Below are positions 50,876 to 60,566 of a DNA stretch of 64,000 nt, in pieces. Positions within the stretch are counted from its first letter, which is position 1. Every line of letters starts with the position of its first letter. The translations under genes were made by a program, and so were the position numbers. Under the pieces are notes generated by a model. The model saw only the letters and a list, made by a program, of their open reading frames with translations. It was not told where the DNA came from and did not search any database. The stretch covers positions 4,583 through 68,582 of the forward strand of contig JBJMKO010000133.1 in the NCBI GenBank assembly GCA_045805805.1, in the 5' to 3' direction. The DNA comes from VRUE01 sp045805805 (GTDB taxonomy: Bacteria > Actinomycetota > Thermoleophilia > Solirubrobacterales > 70-9).

Positions 50876-52266
50876 GTGGCGACTCCGGCCCGATCGAGCC
50901 CGAGGTGGCAGAGCGCGTCATTGCCCGGGCGCTGGCAAACGGAGGCGATTTCGCCGAGATCTTCGCCGAGCGTACTGCCGGGTTGACGATGGCGATCGAC
51001 GAGTCCCGGCTGGAAGCCGTGCAGGCGGGGGCCGGGGAAGGCGCCGGAATCCGAGTACTCAGCGGCGGCACCACCTACTTCGCCCACGTCGACGGGCTCG
51101 ATCCCGGAGATCTGGAGCGCGCCGCCGGTGAGGCCGCCGCGGCGTTGCGTGCCGAGCATGCCGAGCCGCGTCCGCTCGAGGCCGTGACGAGCACGCCGCA
51201 GCCGATCGAGCAGCGACCGGCCGAGGTCTCCGCCGAGCGCAAGGCCGCGCTGCTGCGCGAGCTGGACGAGCGCGGTCGCGCCGCCGGCGCCGAGATCGCC
51301 CAGTTCATGGCCTCCTACGCCGAGGTCCGCCGCGAGGTGACCGTCGCCAACTCCGAGGGCCTCTACACCAGTGACGATCGAACTCGCGTACGGATCGGCG
51401 CCCAGGCCGTGGCCCGCCGCGGCAACTCGGTCGAGACCGGCGCCGAGACCCTGGGCGGCCACCGTGGCTTCGAGCTTTTCGATGGCGACCCCGGCGAGAT
51501 CGCCGCCGGCGCCGCGCGCAAGGCGCTGGTCCTGCTCGACGCGGGACCGGCGCCCGCCGGGTCGATGCCGGTGGTCGTCGGCGGTGGCTTCGGCGGGGTT
51601 CTCTTCCACGAGATGACCGGCCACGGGCTGGAGGCCGACCACGTCCAGAAGGGCGCCAGCGTCTACGCGGGCAAGCTCGGCGAGCAGGTCGCCCAGCCGT
51701 TGCTTACCGCCTACGACGACGGCCGCATGCCGAACGAGTGGGGCAGCGACTCGGTCGACGACGAGGGGGCACCGACGCAGAAGACGATGGTGATCGAGGA
51801 GGGGCGGCTCACATCGTTCCTCTACGACGGCCTCACCGCTCGCCGGGACGGCGTCGCCTCGACCGGCAACGGTCGCCGCGAGAGCTTCCGCCACCTACCG
51901 GTCCCGCGCATGACCAACACCTACATCGCCCCCGGCGAGGCCGAGCCGGAGGCGCTGATCGCCGATGTGCAGCGTGGCTTCTATGCCGCCTCCTTTGCCG
52001 GTGGTCAGGTCGATCCGGCCACGGGGGACTTCGTCTTCGGCGTCTCCGAGGGCTACCTGATCGAGGGCGGTCGGGTCACCCGTCCTTGCCGGGGCGCGAC
52101 CCTGATCGGCAACTGCCTGGAGGCGCTGGCGGCGATCGACGCGGTTGCCGACGACTTCGAGATGAAGACCGGCGTCTGTGGCAAGGCGGGACAGAAAGTG
52201 CCGGTGGGAACGGGCCAGGGCCACGTCCGGATCGGCGCGATGACGGTGGGGGGGACGGAGGTTTGA
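50872..52266 (+). CDS. tldD: TldD metalloprotease
   Basis: A 464-residue zinc protease subunit. The HExxxH site is at 246-251 (FHEMTGHGLEADH); later GDFVFGVSEGYLIEGG and FEMKTGVCGKAGQ are typical. With TldE/PmbA it processes peptides such as microcin B17, and CcdA; the cellular role here is unknown. GTG overlaps the preceding stop by 4 nt. Confidence 0.95.
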   Translation: MSGDSGPIEPEVAERVIARALANGGDFAEIFAERTAGLTMAIDESRLEAVQAGAGEGAGIRVLSGGTTYFAHVDGLDPGDLERAAGEAAAALRAEHAEPRPLEAVTSTPQPIEQRPAEVSAERKAALLRELDERGRAAGAEIAQFMASYAEVRREVTVANSEGLYTSDDRTRVRIGAQAVARRGNSVETGAETLGGHRGFELFDGDPGEIAAGAARKALVLLDAGPAPAGSMPVVVGGGFGGVLFHEMTGHGLEADHVQKGASVYAGKLGEQVAQPLLTAYDDGRMPNEWGSDSVDDEGAPTQKTMVIEEGRLTSFLYDGLTARRDGVASTGNGRRESFRHLPVPRMTNTYIAPGEAEPEALIADVQRGFYAASFAGGQVDPATGDFVFGVSEGYLIEGGRVTRPCRGATLIGNCLEALAAIDAVADDFEMKTGVCGKAGQKVPVGTGQGHVRIGAMTVGGTEV

Positions 52267-53609
52267 TCGAGCTGGCACGGCGGGCCGTCGAGGCGACCGT
52301 GGCGGCCGGTGCCTCAGATGCCGAGGCCTATCTGTCCGAGGAGACCGGGCGCGAGGTGCGCGCCCACGGTGGCGAGGTCGAGAGCCTCACGGCGGCGACC
52401 AAACGGGGCATTGGGGTCCGCGCCTGGGTCGGGAACCGGGTTGGCTACGCCTACGACACCGATCTCTCCAAGGCCGGGATCGCGACGCTCGCGGCGCGTG
52501 CGGCCGAAGTCGCCCGGCTGGCCGACGAGGACGAGTTCGCCGGCCCGCCGCGCGCCGGCGCCGATCCCGTCGCGGACCTGGAGCTGAGCGACCCCTCGGT
52601 CGGGAAGTGGCCGACCGCCGACGTCGCCGAGCTGGCCCTGGCGGTGGAGCGCGCGGCGCTCGATGCCGATCCGCGCATCGCCGGCGTCGAGCAGGCCGTC
52701 TACGCGGACTCGGCCGAGCGGGTGGCGATTGCCTCCTCGACCGGGATCGCCGGCGAGTACGAGAGGTCCGACTGCTTTGCCTACCTGCAGGCGCTGGCCG
52801 AGGGCGAAGGCGGTCGCGAGACGGGCCTCGGCTTCGGCCTTGGGCGCGGCCCGGTCGCCCTCGACCCCGTCGCGATCGGCCGCGAAGGCGCGGAGCGCGC
52901 CACCGCGATGATCGGTGCGCGCAAGCCCGAGTCGCGCTCCTGCCCGGTGGTACTCGACCCGACCGTGGCCGCCAGCTTCGTGAGCATCGTCGGCGCCGGG
53001 CTCGGTGCGGGCTCGGTGCAACGGGGGCGCTCGCCCTTTGCCGAGCTGGTCGGAAGCGAGGTCGCCGGGACGGCCCTCGTCCTCCACGACGACGGCCTGG
53101 ACCCGGATGGCTCCGCTTCCTCGCCTTTCGACGGCGAGGGCGTGCCTCGCCGTCGCTCCGCGCTGATCGAGGACCGCGCACTGCGCACCTACCTCTACGA
53201 CAGCTACACGGCGCACCGCGGCGGGACCGCGTCCACCGGCAATGCCAGCCGCGGCGGCTACCGATCCCAGCCCTCGGTTGGGCCCTCCAACCTGGTCGTC
53301 GCGCCCGGGTCCCTGGGTTTCGCGGAGCTGCTGCGCGAGGCGGGCGAGGGCGTTTTCGTAACCGATGTCGCCGGACTTCACTCCGGCGTCAACCCGGTCT
53401 CCGGCGCCTTCTCGGTCGGCGCCTCAGGGCGAGCGATCCGCGCCGGCGAGCCGGCCGAGCCGCTGCGCGAGTTCACGATCGCCGGCGATCTGGTCTCGAT
53501 GCTGAAGGCGGTGCAGGCCGCGGGCGCCGCCGCGCGCTGGGTCCCGTTCGGGGGCTCGGTCAGCACCCCGGCGCTGCTGATCGGGGAGATGACGGTCGCG
53601 GGATCCTGA
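52263..53609 (+). CDS. pmbA: TldE/PmbA partner subunit
   Basis: A 448-residue TldE/PmbA paralogue of TldD without the HExxxH motif, as expected. Family stretches: FVTDVAGLHSGVNPVSGAFSVGASG and RTYLYDSYTAHRGGTASTGNA. TTG start overlaps the tldD stop (TTGA). Confidence 0.93.
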   Translation: MIELARRAVEATVAAGASDAEAYLSEETGREVRAHGGEVESLTAATKRGIGVRAWVGNRVGYAYDTDLSKAGIATLAARAAEVARLADEDEFAGPPRAGADPVADLELSDPSVGKWPTADVAELALAVERAALDADPRIAGVEQAVYADSAERVAIASSTGIAGEYERSDCFAYLQALAEGEGGRETGLGFGLGRGPVALDPVAIGREGAERATAMIGARKPESRSCPVVLDPTVAASFVSIVGAGLGAGSVQRGRSPFAELVGSEVAGTALVLHDDGLDPDGSASSPFDGEGVPRRRSALIEDRALRTYLYDSYTAHRGGTASTGNASRGGYRSQPSVGPSNLVVAPGSLGFAELLREAGEGVFVTDVAGLHSGVNPVSGAFSVGASGRAIRAGEPAEPLREFTIAGDLVSMLKAVQAAGAAARWVPFGGSVSTPALLIGEMTVAGS

Positions 53610-53685
53610 GTCCCAAAGGCGTTTACGCCGTGCTCGCTGTTAGATTGCGCCCGATTTCAACCACCCCTGACGGAGGAGCTCCGAC

Positions 53686-53964
53686 GTGACAAAGGCTGAA
53701 TTTCTAGACCAACTTGCAGGCGACGAGCGGCTGGGCAGCAAGAAAGCCGCCGGCGACGCGGTTGACGCAGTGCTCGACGCGATCACCGACACGCTGAGCG
53801 GCGGCGGCGAGGTGAGCTTCACCGGCTTCGGCAAATTCCACGTCGCCGAGCGCGGTCCCCGCCAGGGCGTCAACCCCCGCACCGGTGAGCGGATCACGAT
53901 CCAGGGCGGCAAGGTGCCCCGCTTCTCCGCCGGCTCGGCGCTGAAGACCAAGGTCAAAGGCTAG
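53686..53964 (+). CDS. hup: HU-family DNA-binding protein
   Basis: A 92-residue HU/IHF nucleoid protein with the conserved tail: VSFTGFGKFHVAERGPRQGVNPRTGERI. Normal length, no Lys-rich C-terminal tail as in mycobacterial HupB. GTG with GGAGGAG upstream. Confidence 0.97.
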   Translation: MTKAEFLDQLAGDERLGSKKAAGDAVDAVLDAITDTLSGGGEVSFTGFGKFHVAERGPRQGVNPRTGERITIQGGKVPRFSAGSALKTKVKG

Positions 53965-53998
53965 GCAAGCTCAATTCCGGTCGCGTCGCAATCTGATT

Positions 53999-54022
53999 CT
54001 TCGCGCCCGAAACTGGGCGAAG
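53999..54022. terminator. Hairpin after hup
   Basis: CTTCGCGCCC (53999-54008) pairs with GGGCGAAG (54015-54022) with a small bulge, about 35 nt past the hup stop. Confidence 0.4.
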
Positions 54023-54029
54023 ACCGGTC

Positions 54030-54917
54030 GTGACGCCGACCTTCGCGGACCGGCTTGCGGCGCTCGTCGACGAGCGCCGCAGCCAGGTCTGCCTTGGCCT
54101 CGATCCGGATCCGTCGAGGCTCTCCGGGGTCGACGGATCCGGCCATGCAGGAGCCTCCGCCGCCCAGCAGGCGGCCGAGGCGGTTGCCGCGCACTGCCGT
54201 TCGCTGATCGAGCGAGCGGGGCCGGCCTGCGTCGCGGTCAAGCCTCAGCTCGCCTGCTTCGAGCGCCTTGGCGCCCCGGGCTGGGCGGCGTTGGCAGAGG
54301 TCTGTGGGGCGGCTCGCGAGGCCGGGCTGCTCGTGATTGCCGACGGCAAGCGCGGCGACGTGCCGGTGACCGCGGCTGCTTACGCACAGGCGCTGGTCGG
54401 CGAAACCCCTACTCCGTGGGGCCCGGTGCCCGGGCTCGGCGCCGACGCCTTCACGGCCAACCCGCTGCTCGGCGCCGACGCCCTGGAGCCGCTCGTGGCG
54501 GCAGCCGAGACGGCGGGCGCGGGGGTCTTCTCCCTGGTCAGGACCAGCAATCCCGGGGCAGCCGACGTGCAGGACCTGCCGGCTCCCCAGCACCCTGTCC
54601 ATGAGCGCCTCGCCGCGATGGTCGACGGGCTCTCCGGGCGGCTGCTCGGCGAGTGCGGCCTGAGCGGGATGGGTGCGGTAGTCGGCGCGACCGCCCCCGA
54701 GCACATCGACCGCCTGCGCTCGCTGATGCCGCGGGCGATCTTCCTCGTCCCCGGCGTCGGCGCCCAGGGCGGCCGGCCCGAGCGGCTGGGCGCGGCGTTC
54801 GCCCCCGGGAGGGCCGCGGCCCTGGTTGCCGCCTCGCGCGGGATCGCGGCCGCGGAGGACCCGGCGGCGGCGGCGGAGAGCCTTCGCAAGGCGGTTTGGG
54901 ACGTTTCGACCGCCTAG
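54030..54917 (+). CDS. pyrF: Orotidine 5'-phosphate decarboxylase, type 2
   Basis: A 295-residue enzyme making UMP. VCLGLDPDPSRL at the start, VAVKPQLACFE, catalytic LVIADGKRGDVPVTAAAYA and PGVGAQGG near the end. The long form (type 2, actinobacterial) is normal at this length. GTG start, 65 nt after hup. Confidence 0.94.
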   Translation: MTPTFADRLAALVDERRSQVCLGLDPDPSRLSGVDGSGHAGASAAQQAAEAVAAHCRSLIERAGPACVAVKPQLACFERLGAPGWAALAEVCGAAREAGLLVIADGKRGDVPVTAAAYAQALVGETPTPWGPVPGLGADAFTANPLLGADALEPLVAAAETAGAGVFSLVRTSNPGAADVQDLPAPQHPVHERLAAMVDGLSGRLLGECGLSGMGAVVGATAPEHIDRLRSLMPRAIFLVPGVGAQGGRPERLGAAFAPGRAAALVAASRGIAAAEDPAAAAESLRKAVWDVSTA

Positions 54918-54974
54918 AACGCCGCTGACCGGATATACGATCTTCGGCGCCTATCCGATCTTCCGCATCGTCCA

Positions 54975-55298
54975 ATGAACAAGCGATCATCAGCTCCTGC
55001 CCGGATCCTTGCCGTGACCACCCTGGTGGTGGCGTTCGTGATCGCGGCGGTGGCGATCGGCGGCGCCCTCGGCGGGGGGGGCTCGGATGGCTCGGGTGGG
55101 CGCCGGCACGGTGGCGACGCGGCAAAGAGCGCAAGACACGAGAAGCGGAAGGTTCCCGCAACCTACGAAGTCCAGAGTGGCGACACCCTGATCTCGATCG
55201 CCCACCACAACGGGATCTCGGTGACGCGCATCGAAACGCTCAACCCCCAGGTCGACCCGCAGATCCTGATCGCCGGCGAAGAGCTGAAGCTGCGCTAG
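54975..55298 (+). CDS. Membrane-anchored LysM protein
   Basis: A 107-residue protein: N-terminal membrane helix (residues 10-31), Gly-rich linker, then one LysM domain (ATYEVQSGDTLISIAHHNGISVTRIETLNP ending in AGEELKLR, residues 62-107). It should bind peptidoglycan outside the membrane. It is the only LysM protein in the window and stands next to a D,D-carboxypeptidase. Confidence 0.85.
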   Translation: MNKRSSAPARILAVTTLVVAFVIAAVAIGGALGGGGSDGSGGRRHGGDAAKSARHEKRKVPATYEVQSGDTLISIAHHNGISVTRIETLNPQVDPQILIAGEELKLR

Positions 55299-55333
55299 GT
55301 GCCGGGCCCCGGGGCCGGCATCGGTCCGCGATT

Positions 55334-56497
55334 TTGACTGCGCTGATTCTGGCGCTTGCCCTCGCAGCGCCCGCAGGGGCGACGGCCAAGCTGCCCAAGA
55401 TCGAGGCGCGCGCCTGGACGCTGGTCGACGCCCGCACCGGCGAGACGCTCGTCTCCCACGCGCCCGCCCACCAGCTGCCGATCGCCAGCACGACCAAGCT
55501 GATGACCGCCTACGTCGTCCTGCGCGAGCTGCCGCTCGAGCGGATCGTGCGCGCCGCTCCGTACCGCGCGGAATACGGCGAGTCGCTGCTGGGCCTGCGC
55601 CCCGGGCAGCGGATCAGCGTGCGCGACCTTCTCTACGGCTTGATCCTGCGCAGCGGCAACGACGCCGCCTACGACCTTGCCCGCGCCGCCGCCGGCTCCG
55701 AGTCCCGCTTCGTCGCGCAGATGAACCGCTACGCGGCGGCGCTCGGCCTCGCCGACACCCACTACGCCAACCCGATCGGCCTCGACCAGCGGGGCAACCA
55801 CTCCAGCGCCCGTGACCTGGCGACGCTGACGCGGCGCCTGCTGGCGATCCCCGCCTTCGCGCGGATCGCCGATGCGCGCAGCGCCGTCCTGCGCAGCGTC
55901 AGGCCCCACCGCCGGATCGAGTCGATCAACGAGCTGCTGGAGATGGCGCCCTGGGTGACCGGGGTGAAGACCGGCCACACCTTCGGCGCCCTCTACGTCC
56001 TGGTCGGATCGGGCCGTCGCGGCGGGGTCGAGCTGATCTCCGTCGCGATCGGCGCGCCGACCGACGAAGACCGCTTTCGCGACAACCTCGACCTGCTCGA
56101 ATACGGTTTCTCGCAGTACCGTCGGCGCGTCCCGGTGCGGGCCGGCCGGGTGCTCGCCGAACCGTCGATCCGCTATGCCGACGGTGCGCTGCCGCTGCGC
56201 GCCGCCCGCACCGTCGCGGTCGGGTTGCGACGGGGTCAGCGCCTGAGCGTCGCGGTGCGCTCGCCAGGAGAAGTCGAGGGACTGATCCAGCGTGGAGCCA
56301 CGCTCGGCACGGCGACGGTCTACGTCGAGGGCCGCCGCACCGCCGCCGTGGCCCTGCGGGCTGGACACGCCGTGCCCGAGGCGAGCGCCCTCGACCGTGC
56401 CGGGAACTTCGCCGAGGAGAACCTGATCTGGCTTGCGCTGTCGCTGTCCGCGATACTGATTGCGGGAGCATTTCTCTTCCGGCGCCTATTCCGATGA
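55334..56497 (+). CDS. D-alanyl-D-alanine carboxypeptidase (DacA/PBP5-like)
   Basis: A 387-residue S11 peptidase that trims peptidoglycan stem peptides. Signal peptide, then STTK (52-55), SGN (107-109) and KTG (212-214). A C-terminal membrane helix (residues about 360-380) anchors it. TTG at 55334 is the only start before the signal sequence. Confidence 0.93.
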   Translation: MTALILALALAAPAGATAKLPKIEARAWTLVDARTGETLVSHAPAHQLPIASTTKLMTAYVVLRELPLERIVRAAPYRAEYGESLLGLRPGQRISVRDLLYGLILRSGNDAAYDLARAAAGSESRFVAQMNRYAAALGLADTHYANPIGLDQRGNHSSARDLATLTRRLLAIPAFARIADARSAVLRSVRPHRRIESINELLEMAPWVTGVKTGHTFGALYVLVGSGRRGGVELISVAIGAPTDEDRFRDNLDLLEYGFSQYRRRVPVRAGRVLAEPSIRYADGALPLRAARTVAVGLRRGQRLSVAVRSPGEVEGLIQRGATLGTATVYVEGRRTAAVALRAGHAVPEASALDRAGNFAEENLIWLALSLSAILIAGAFLFRRLFR

Positions 56498-57450
56498 TCC
56501 TGACCGTCACCCTCAATGCCGCGATCGACCGCACCGTCGCGGTGCCGAACTTTCGCCTCGGTCGCCGCCATCGCGCGGTGGAGAGCCGCACCGTCGCGGG
56601 AGGGAAGGGAATCAACGTCGCCCGCGCGCTAAACCGCCTGGGGCGGCCGGTGATCGCCACCGGCTTTGCCGGCGGGCCGACCGGCCTCAGGGTGCTGGAG
56701 CAACTGCGCGAGGAAGCGGTGCTGACGGACTTCACCCGGATTGCCGGCGAGACCCGGATCAACATGGCCGTGATCGACCCGACCTCGGGCGAGCAGACCG
56801 AGATCAACGAGCGCGGCCCAGCGGTCAGTCCGGAGGAGGTCGAGACCTTCGTCGCCAGGCTCGGCTACCTCGCCGACGGCGCCAAGCTCTGCGTCCTCGC
56901 GGGCACCCTGCCGCCCGGCGCGGGCGTCGACCTCTACGCGCGCCTGGTCAAGGACATGGGGGAGCGCGGCGTCCCGGTCGTGCTCGACGCCGAGGGCGAG
57001 GCGATGCTCGCCGGCCTGCGCGCCGGCGCCACCGTCGTCACGCCCAACGAGCGCGAGGCCGAGGAGCTGGTCGGCCAGGAGTTCGCCGACCGCCACGACC
57101 TCGTCCACGGGCTCTCCGAGCTGGTTCGGCTCGGTGCCGGCGAGGCGGCGATCACGCGGCCCGAGGGCTGCGTCGCCGCGATCGGCGAGGGCTCGGAGCG
57201 GCGCTTCCTCGAGGTCCGCACCGAGCCCCTCGACGCGGTCTCCACGGTCGGCTCCGGTGACGCCTTCGTGGCCGGCTACCTCGCCGCCCGCTACGACGGT
57301 CGGCCTGCCGACGAGTGCCTCGCCTACGGCGTCGCCTGCGGGGCCGAGTCGACCCAGCACTTCGGCGCCGGCATGGTCGATCGCAACCAGGTCGAGCGCC
57401 TCCTCGGCGAGGTCCACGTCCAGGATCTGGAGGTCCCCGCCGAAGTGTAG
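56494..57450 (+). CDS. PfkB-type sugar kinase, 1-phosphofructokinase-like
   Basis: A 318-residue kinase of the LacC/FruK group: TLNAAIDRTVAVPNF and VAGGKGINVARAL at the start, PPGAGVDLYARLV, NEREAEELVG, and STVGSGDAFVAGYLA as active site. Phosphofructokinase or tagatose-6-phosphate kinase are possible. ATGA overlap with the upstream gene. Confidence 0.88.
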   Translation: MILTVTLNAAIDRTVAVPNFRLGRRHRAVESRTVAGGKGINVARALNRLGRPVIATGFAGGPTGLRVLEQLREEAVLTDFTRIAGETRINMAVIDPTSGEQTEINERGPAVSPEEVETFVARLGYLADGAKLCVLAGTLPPGAGVDLYARLVKDMGERGVPVVLDAEGEAMLAGLRAGATVVTPNEREAEELVGQEFADRHDLVHGLSELVRLGAGEAAITRPEGCVAAIGEGSERRFLEVRTEPLDAVSTVGSGDAFVAGYLAARYDGRPADECLAYGVACGAESTQHFGAGMVDRNQVERLLGEVHVQDLEVPAEV

Positions 57451-57482
57451 GCTGGGTCCTCAACGCCACCCTGGAGGATTAA

Positions 57483-58688
57483 TTGGAGATCGACATCGGT
57501 CGAGGCAAGAAGGGGCGGCGCGCTTACGGATTCGACGACATCGCGATCGTCCCGTCGCGCCGCACCCGCGATCCCGACGACATTGACATCAGCTGGACGC
57601 TCGGCCCCTACCGCTTCGAGCTGCCGCTCGTCGCCTCGGCGATGGACGGGGTGGTCAGTCCCGACACCGCCGTCTTGGTGCATGAGCTCGGCGGGCTCGG
57701 CGTGCTCAACCTCGAGGGGATCTGGGCTCGCTTCGAGGACGCAGAGGAGCAGCTGGAGAGAGTCGCCGTCGCGCCCAAGCACGAGGCGACCCGGATCATG
57801 CAGGAGATCTACACAGAGCCGGTCAAGTCGGAGCTGATCGGCCGGCGGATCGCCGAGATCAAGGAGCGCGGCGCGGTCGCCTGCGGCTCGTTGACCCCGC
57901 AGAAAGTCCGCGAGCACTACGAGGTCGCGGTCGAGGCGGGGATCGACATCCTCGTCATCCAGGGCACGGTGATCTCGGCCGAACACGTCTCGACCACGGT
58001 CGAGCCGCTCAACCTGAAGGAGTTCATCGCCGAGGTGCCGGTGCCGACGGTGGTCGGCGGCTGCGCCTCCTACTCGACCGGGCTTCACCTGATGCGGACC
58101 GGCGCGGTCGGCGTCCTGGTCGGGGTCGGGCCCGGTGCGGCCTGCACGACCCGCGGCGTGCTCGGTATCGGGGTGCCACAGGCGACCGCGATCGCCGATG
58201 TCGCGGCGGCCCGCTCCCAGCACATGCTCGAGACCGGCGAGTACGTCAACGTGATCGCCGACGGCGGCATGCGCACGGGTGGCGACGTCTCCAAGGCGAT
58301 CGCCTGCGGGGCCGACTCGGTGATGGTCGGCTCGCCGCTGGCCCGCGCCAAGGAGGCGCCCGGCCGCGGCTTCCACTGGGGGATGGCGACCTTCCATCCC
58401 TCGCTGCCGCGCGGCACCCGGGTCACCACCAAGCAGGATGGGACGATGGAGGAGATCGTCCTCGGCCCTGCCCAGGAGAACGACGGCACCTTCAACTTGA
58501 TGGGGGCGCTGAAGACCTCGATGGCCACCTGCGGCTATGAGGACATCCGTTCCTTCCAGCGGGCAGAGGTGATGGTCGCTCCCGCGCTGATGAGCGAGGG
58601 CAAGAAGCTGCAGAACGAGCAGGCGGTGGGCATGGGCTCGAACGGGCGGGCCGCGGTTTCGGCGGGGGTTGCGGTATCGGATGACTGA
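57483..58688 (+). CDS. guaB3: GuaB3-family IMP dehydrogenase-related protein
   Basis: A 401-residue TIM-barrel protein of the actinobacterial GuaB3 clade: ASAMDGVVSPDTAVLVHELGGLGVLNLEG, GPGAACTTRGVLGIGVPQ, and IADGGMRTGGDVSKAIACGAD. It lacks the CBS pair of GuaB. TTG 57483 follows GGAGG 6 nt upstream. Its end overlaps guaA, which supports a role in guanine nucleotide supply, but IMPDH activity is not certain. Confidence 0.93.
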   Translation: MEIDIGRGKKGRRAYGFDDIAIVPSRRTRDPDDIDISWTLGPYRFELPLVASAMDGVVSPDTAVLVHELGGLGVLNLEGIWARFEDAEEQLERVAVAPKHEATRIMQEIYTEPVKSELIGRRIAEIKERGAVACGSLTPQKVREHYEVAVEAGIDILVIQGTVISAEHVSTTVEPLNLKEFIAEVPVPTVVGGCASYSTGLHLMRTGAVGVLVGVGPGAACTTRGVLGIGVPQATAIADVAAARSQHMLETGEYVNVIADGGMRTGGDVSKAIACGADSVMVGSPLARAKEAPGRGFHWGMATFHPSLPRGTRVTTKQDGTMEEIVLGPAQENDGTFNLMGALKTSMATCGYEDIRSFQRAEVMVAPALMSEGKKLQNEQAVGMGSNGRAAVSAGVAVSDD

Positions 58689-60408
58689 CGGTCCCAGCGC
58701 TGGTGGGCCGGCGGGTCCTGTCGCCGCAGGGGACCCACCGCCCCCTGCGGTCGCTAAAGCGTCCTCGGGGGCGGTCCCCCCTGCGACGCCACCCCCCGGC
58801 AGAGGCGTGGATGAGACAGCGCTGGAGTCCGAGCCGGCAAGGCAGTCCGGGCAGGCGCCCGCTGGCGCGCCTGCCTTGGAGGAGGTGCTTGTCCTTGATT
58901 TCGGGGGGCAGTACTCACAGCTGATAGCCAGACGGATTCGCGAATGTGGTGTGTTTGCCGAGATGCTGCCGTCGAGCACGCCGATAGCCGGCATTCGTGA
59001 GAGAGCTCCTAAGGGGCTGGTGCTTTCCGGGGGGCCTGCTTCTGTGTATGAGGAGGGGGCTCCCGCGTTCCCTACCGAGCTGCTCGATCTGGAGATTCCT
59101 ATGCTGGGGATCTGTTACGGGATGCAGGCGATGGTCAAGGCGCTGGGGGGGAAGGTGGAGGCGGCCGAGGCGGGAGAGTTCGGGCGGACCGACCTCACCC
59201 TGCGCGATGGCGGTGGGCGGTTGCTCGGCGGGATGCCGGAGGAGCAGCACTGCTGGATGAGCCACCGCGATGCGGTCTTCGAGCCGCCCGAGGGCTTCAC
59301 GGCTCTGGCATCCAGCCCCGGCTCGCCGGTGGCGGCATGCGAGTACCCCGATCGCGGCCTCTACGGGATCCAGTTCCATCCCGAGGTGGTCCACACCCCT
59401 TACGGGACGGAGATCCTGACACGGTTCCTCCGCGACCTCGCCGGCTGCGAGCAGCAGTGGTCGCCGCAGTCGGTGATCGAAGAGCAGGTGGCGAAGATCC
59501 GGGCCCAAGTTGGGGAGGGGCGGGTGATCTGCGGTCTCTCCGGCGGCGTCGACTCCTCCGTCGCCGCGCTGCTCGTCCACAGGGCAATCGGCGAGCAGCT
59601 GACTTGCGTCTTCGTCGACCACGGCCTGATGCGGCTGAACGAGGCCGAGCAGGTCGTTGCCGCCTTCGAGCAGTTCGGCATCCCGCTCGTCCACGTCGAA
59701 GCCGAGCAGCGCTTCCTCGACAGGCTCGCCGGGCACGACGAGCCCGAGCGCAAGCGCAAGATCATCGGCGAGGAGTTCATCCGCGTCTTCGAGGAGGAGG
59801 CGGCGAAGCTCGAGGACGCCGCCTACCTGGTGCAGGGCACGCTCTACTCGGACGTGATCGAGTCCGGCGGCAGCGACGGCGCGGCGACGATCAAGTCCCA
59901 CCACAACGTCGGCGGGCTGCCCGAGGACCTCGAATTCGAGCTGGTCGAGCCGCTGCGGATGCTGTTCAAGGACGAGGTCCGCGCGGTCGGCGCCGAGCTT
60001 GGCCTGCCGGAGCGGATGGTCTGGCGCCAGCCGTTCCCCGGACCGGGGCTGGCGATCCGCATCGTCGGCGGCGAGGTCAACAAAGACCGGCTTGACATCC
60101 TCCGCGCCGCCGATGCGATCCTCCAGGAGGAGATCCGCGCCGCCGATCTCTATCGCCGGCTCTGGCAGTCCTTCTGCGTGCTGCCGGTGGTGCGCTCGGT
60201 CGGCGTGCAGGGGGACGGGCGCACCTACGCCTACCCGATCGTGATCCGCGCCGTCACCTCCGACGACGCGATGACCGCCGACTGGGCACGCCTGCCCTAC
60301 GACCTGCTGGAGCGAGTCTCGAACCGAATCATCAACGAGATAACCGACGTCAACCGAGTCGCGCTAGATATCTCTTCGAAGCCCCCCGCGACGATTGAGT
60401 GGGAGTAG
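58681..60408 (+). CDS. guaA: GMP synthase (glutamine-hydrolysing) with extra N-terminal tail
   Basis: A 575-residue amidotransferase, about 60 longer than usual. The GATase domain begins at VLVLDFGGQYSQLIARRI (near residue 70), catalytic Cys is in LGICYGMQAM, His/Glu in QFHPEV; the ATP-PPase domain has GLSGGVDSSVAALL. The first 67 residues are Pro/Ala/Gly-rich and unlike GuaA; GTG at 58885 could be an alternative start. ATG 58681 overlaps guaB3 by 8 nt. Confidence 0.95.
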   Translation: MTDGPSAGGPAGPVAAGDPPPPAVAKASSGAVPPATPPPGRGVDETALESEPARQSGQAPAGAPALEEVLVLDFGGQYSQLIARRIRECGVFAEMLPSSTPIAGIRERAPKGLVLSGGPASVYEEGAPAFPTELLDLEIPMLGICYGMQAMVKALGGKVEAAEAGEFGRTDLTLRDGGGRLLGGMPEEQHCWMSHRDAVFEPPEGFTALASSPGSPVAACEYPDRGLYGIQFHPEVVHTPYGTEILTRFLRDLAGCEQQWSPQSVIEEQVAKIRAQVGEGRVICGLSGGVDSSVAALLVHRAIGEQLTCVFVDHGLMRLNEAEQVVAAFEQFGIPLVHVEAEQRFLDRLAGHDEPERKRKIIGEEFIRVFEEEAAKLEDAAYLVQGTLYSDVIESGGSDGAATIKSHHNVGGLPEDLEFELVEPLRMLFKDEVRAVGAELGLPERMVWRQPFPGPGLAIRIVGGEVNKDRLDILRAADAILQEEIRAADLYRRLWQSFCVLPVVRSVGVQGDGRTYAYPIVIRAVTSDDAMTADWARLPYDLLERVSNRIINEITDVNRVALDISSKPPATIEWE

Positions 60409-60423
60409 CCCGTTTAGCGCCGG

Positions 60424-60537
60424 AGCCCATCCCGGCAGGGGTTCCACTTAACTTTTTCGAGAATCGCTGGATTGCTGGGCGCTTCGGTCCTAACTCGCGA
60501 AAAAGTACAAGACGTTCCACCCCTGCCGGGATGGGCT
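60424..60537. repeat. 114-bp nested inverted-repeat element (element D)
   Basis: Outer arms pair perfectly over 18 bp (60424-60441 with 60520-60537); an inner stem ACTTTTTCG (60451-60459) and CGAAAAAGT (60498-60506) is near 40 nt of loop. The same nesting (GC-rich outer, TTTTTCG inner) is seen in element C. It fills the space between guaA and the presenilin-like gene. Confidence 0.8.
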
Positions 60538-60566
60538 CTTAGCGACGGCATGTCCCGCTGACCCCC

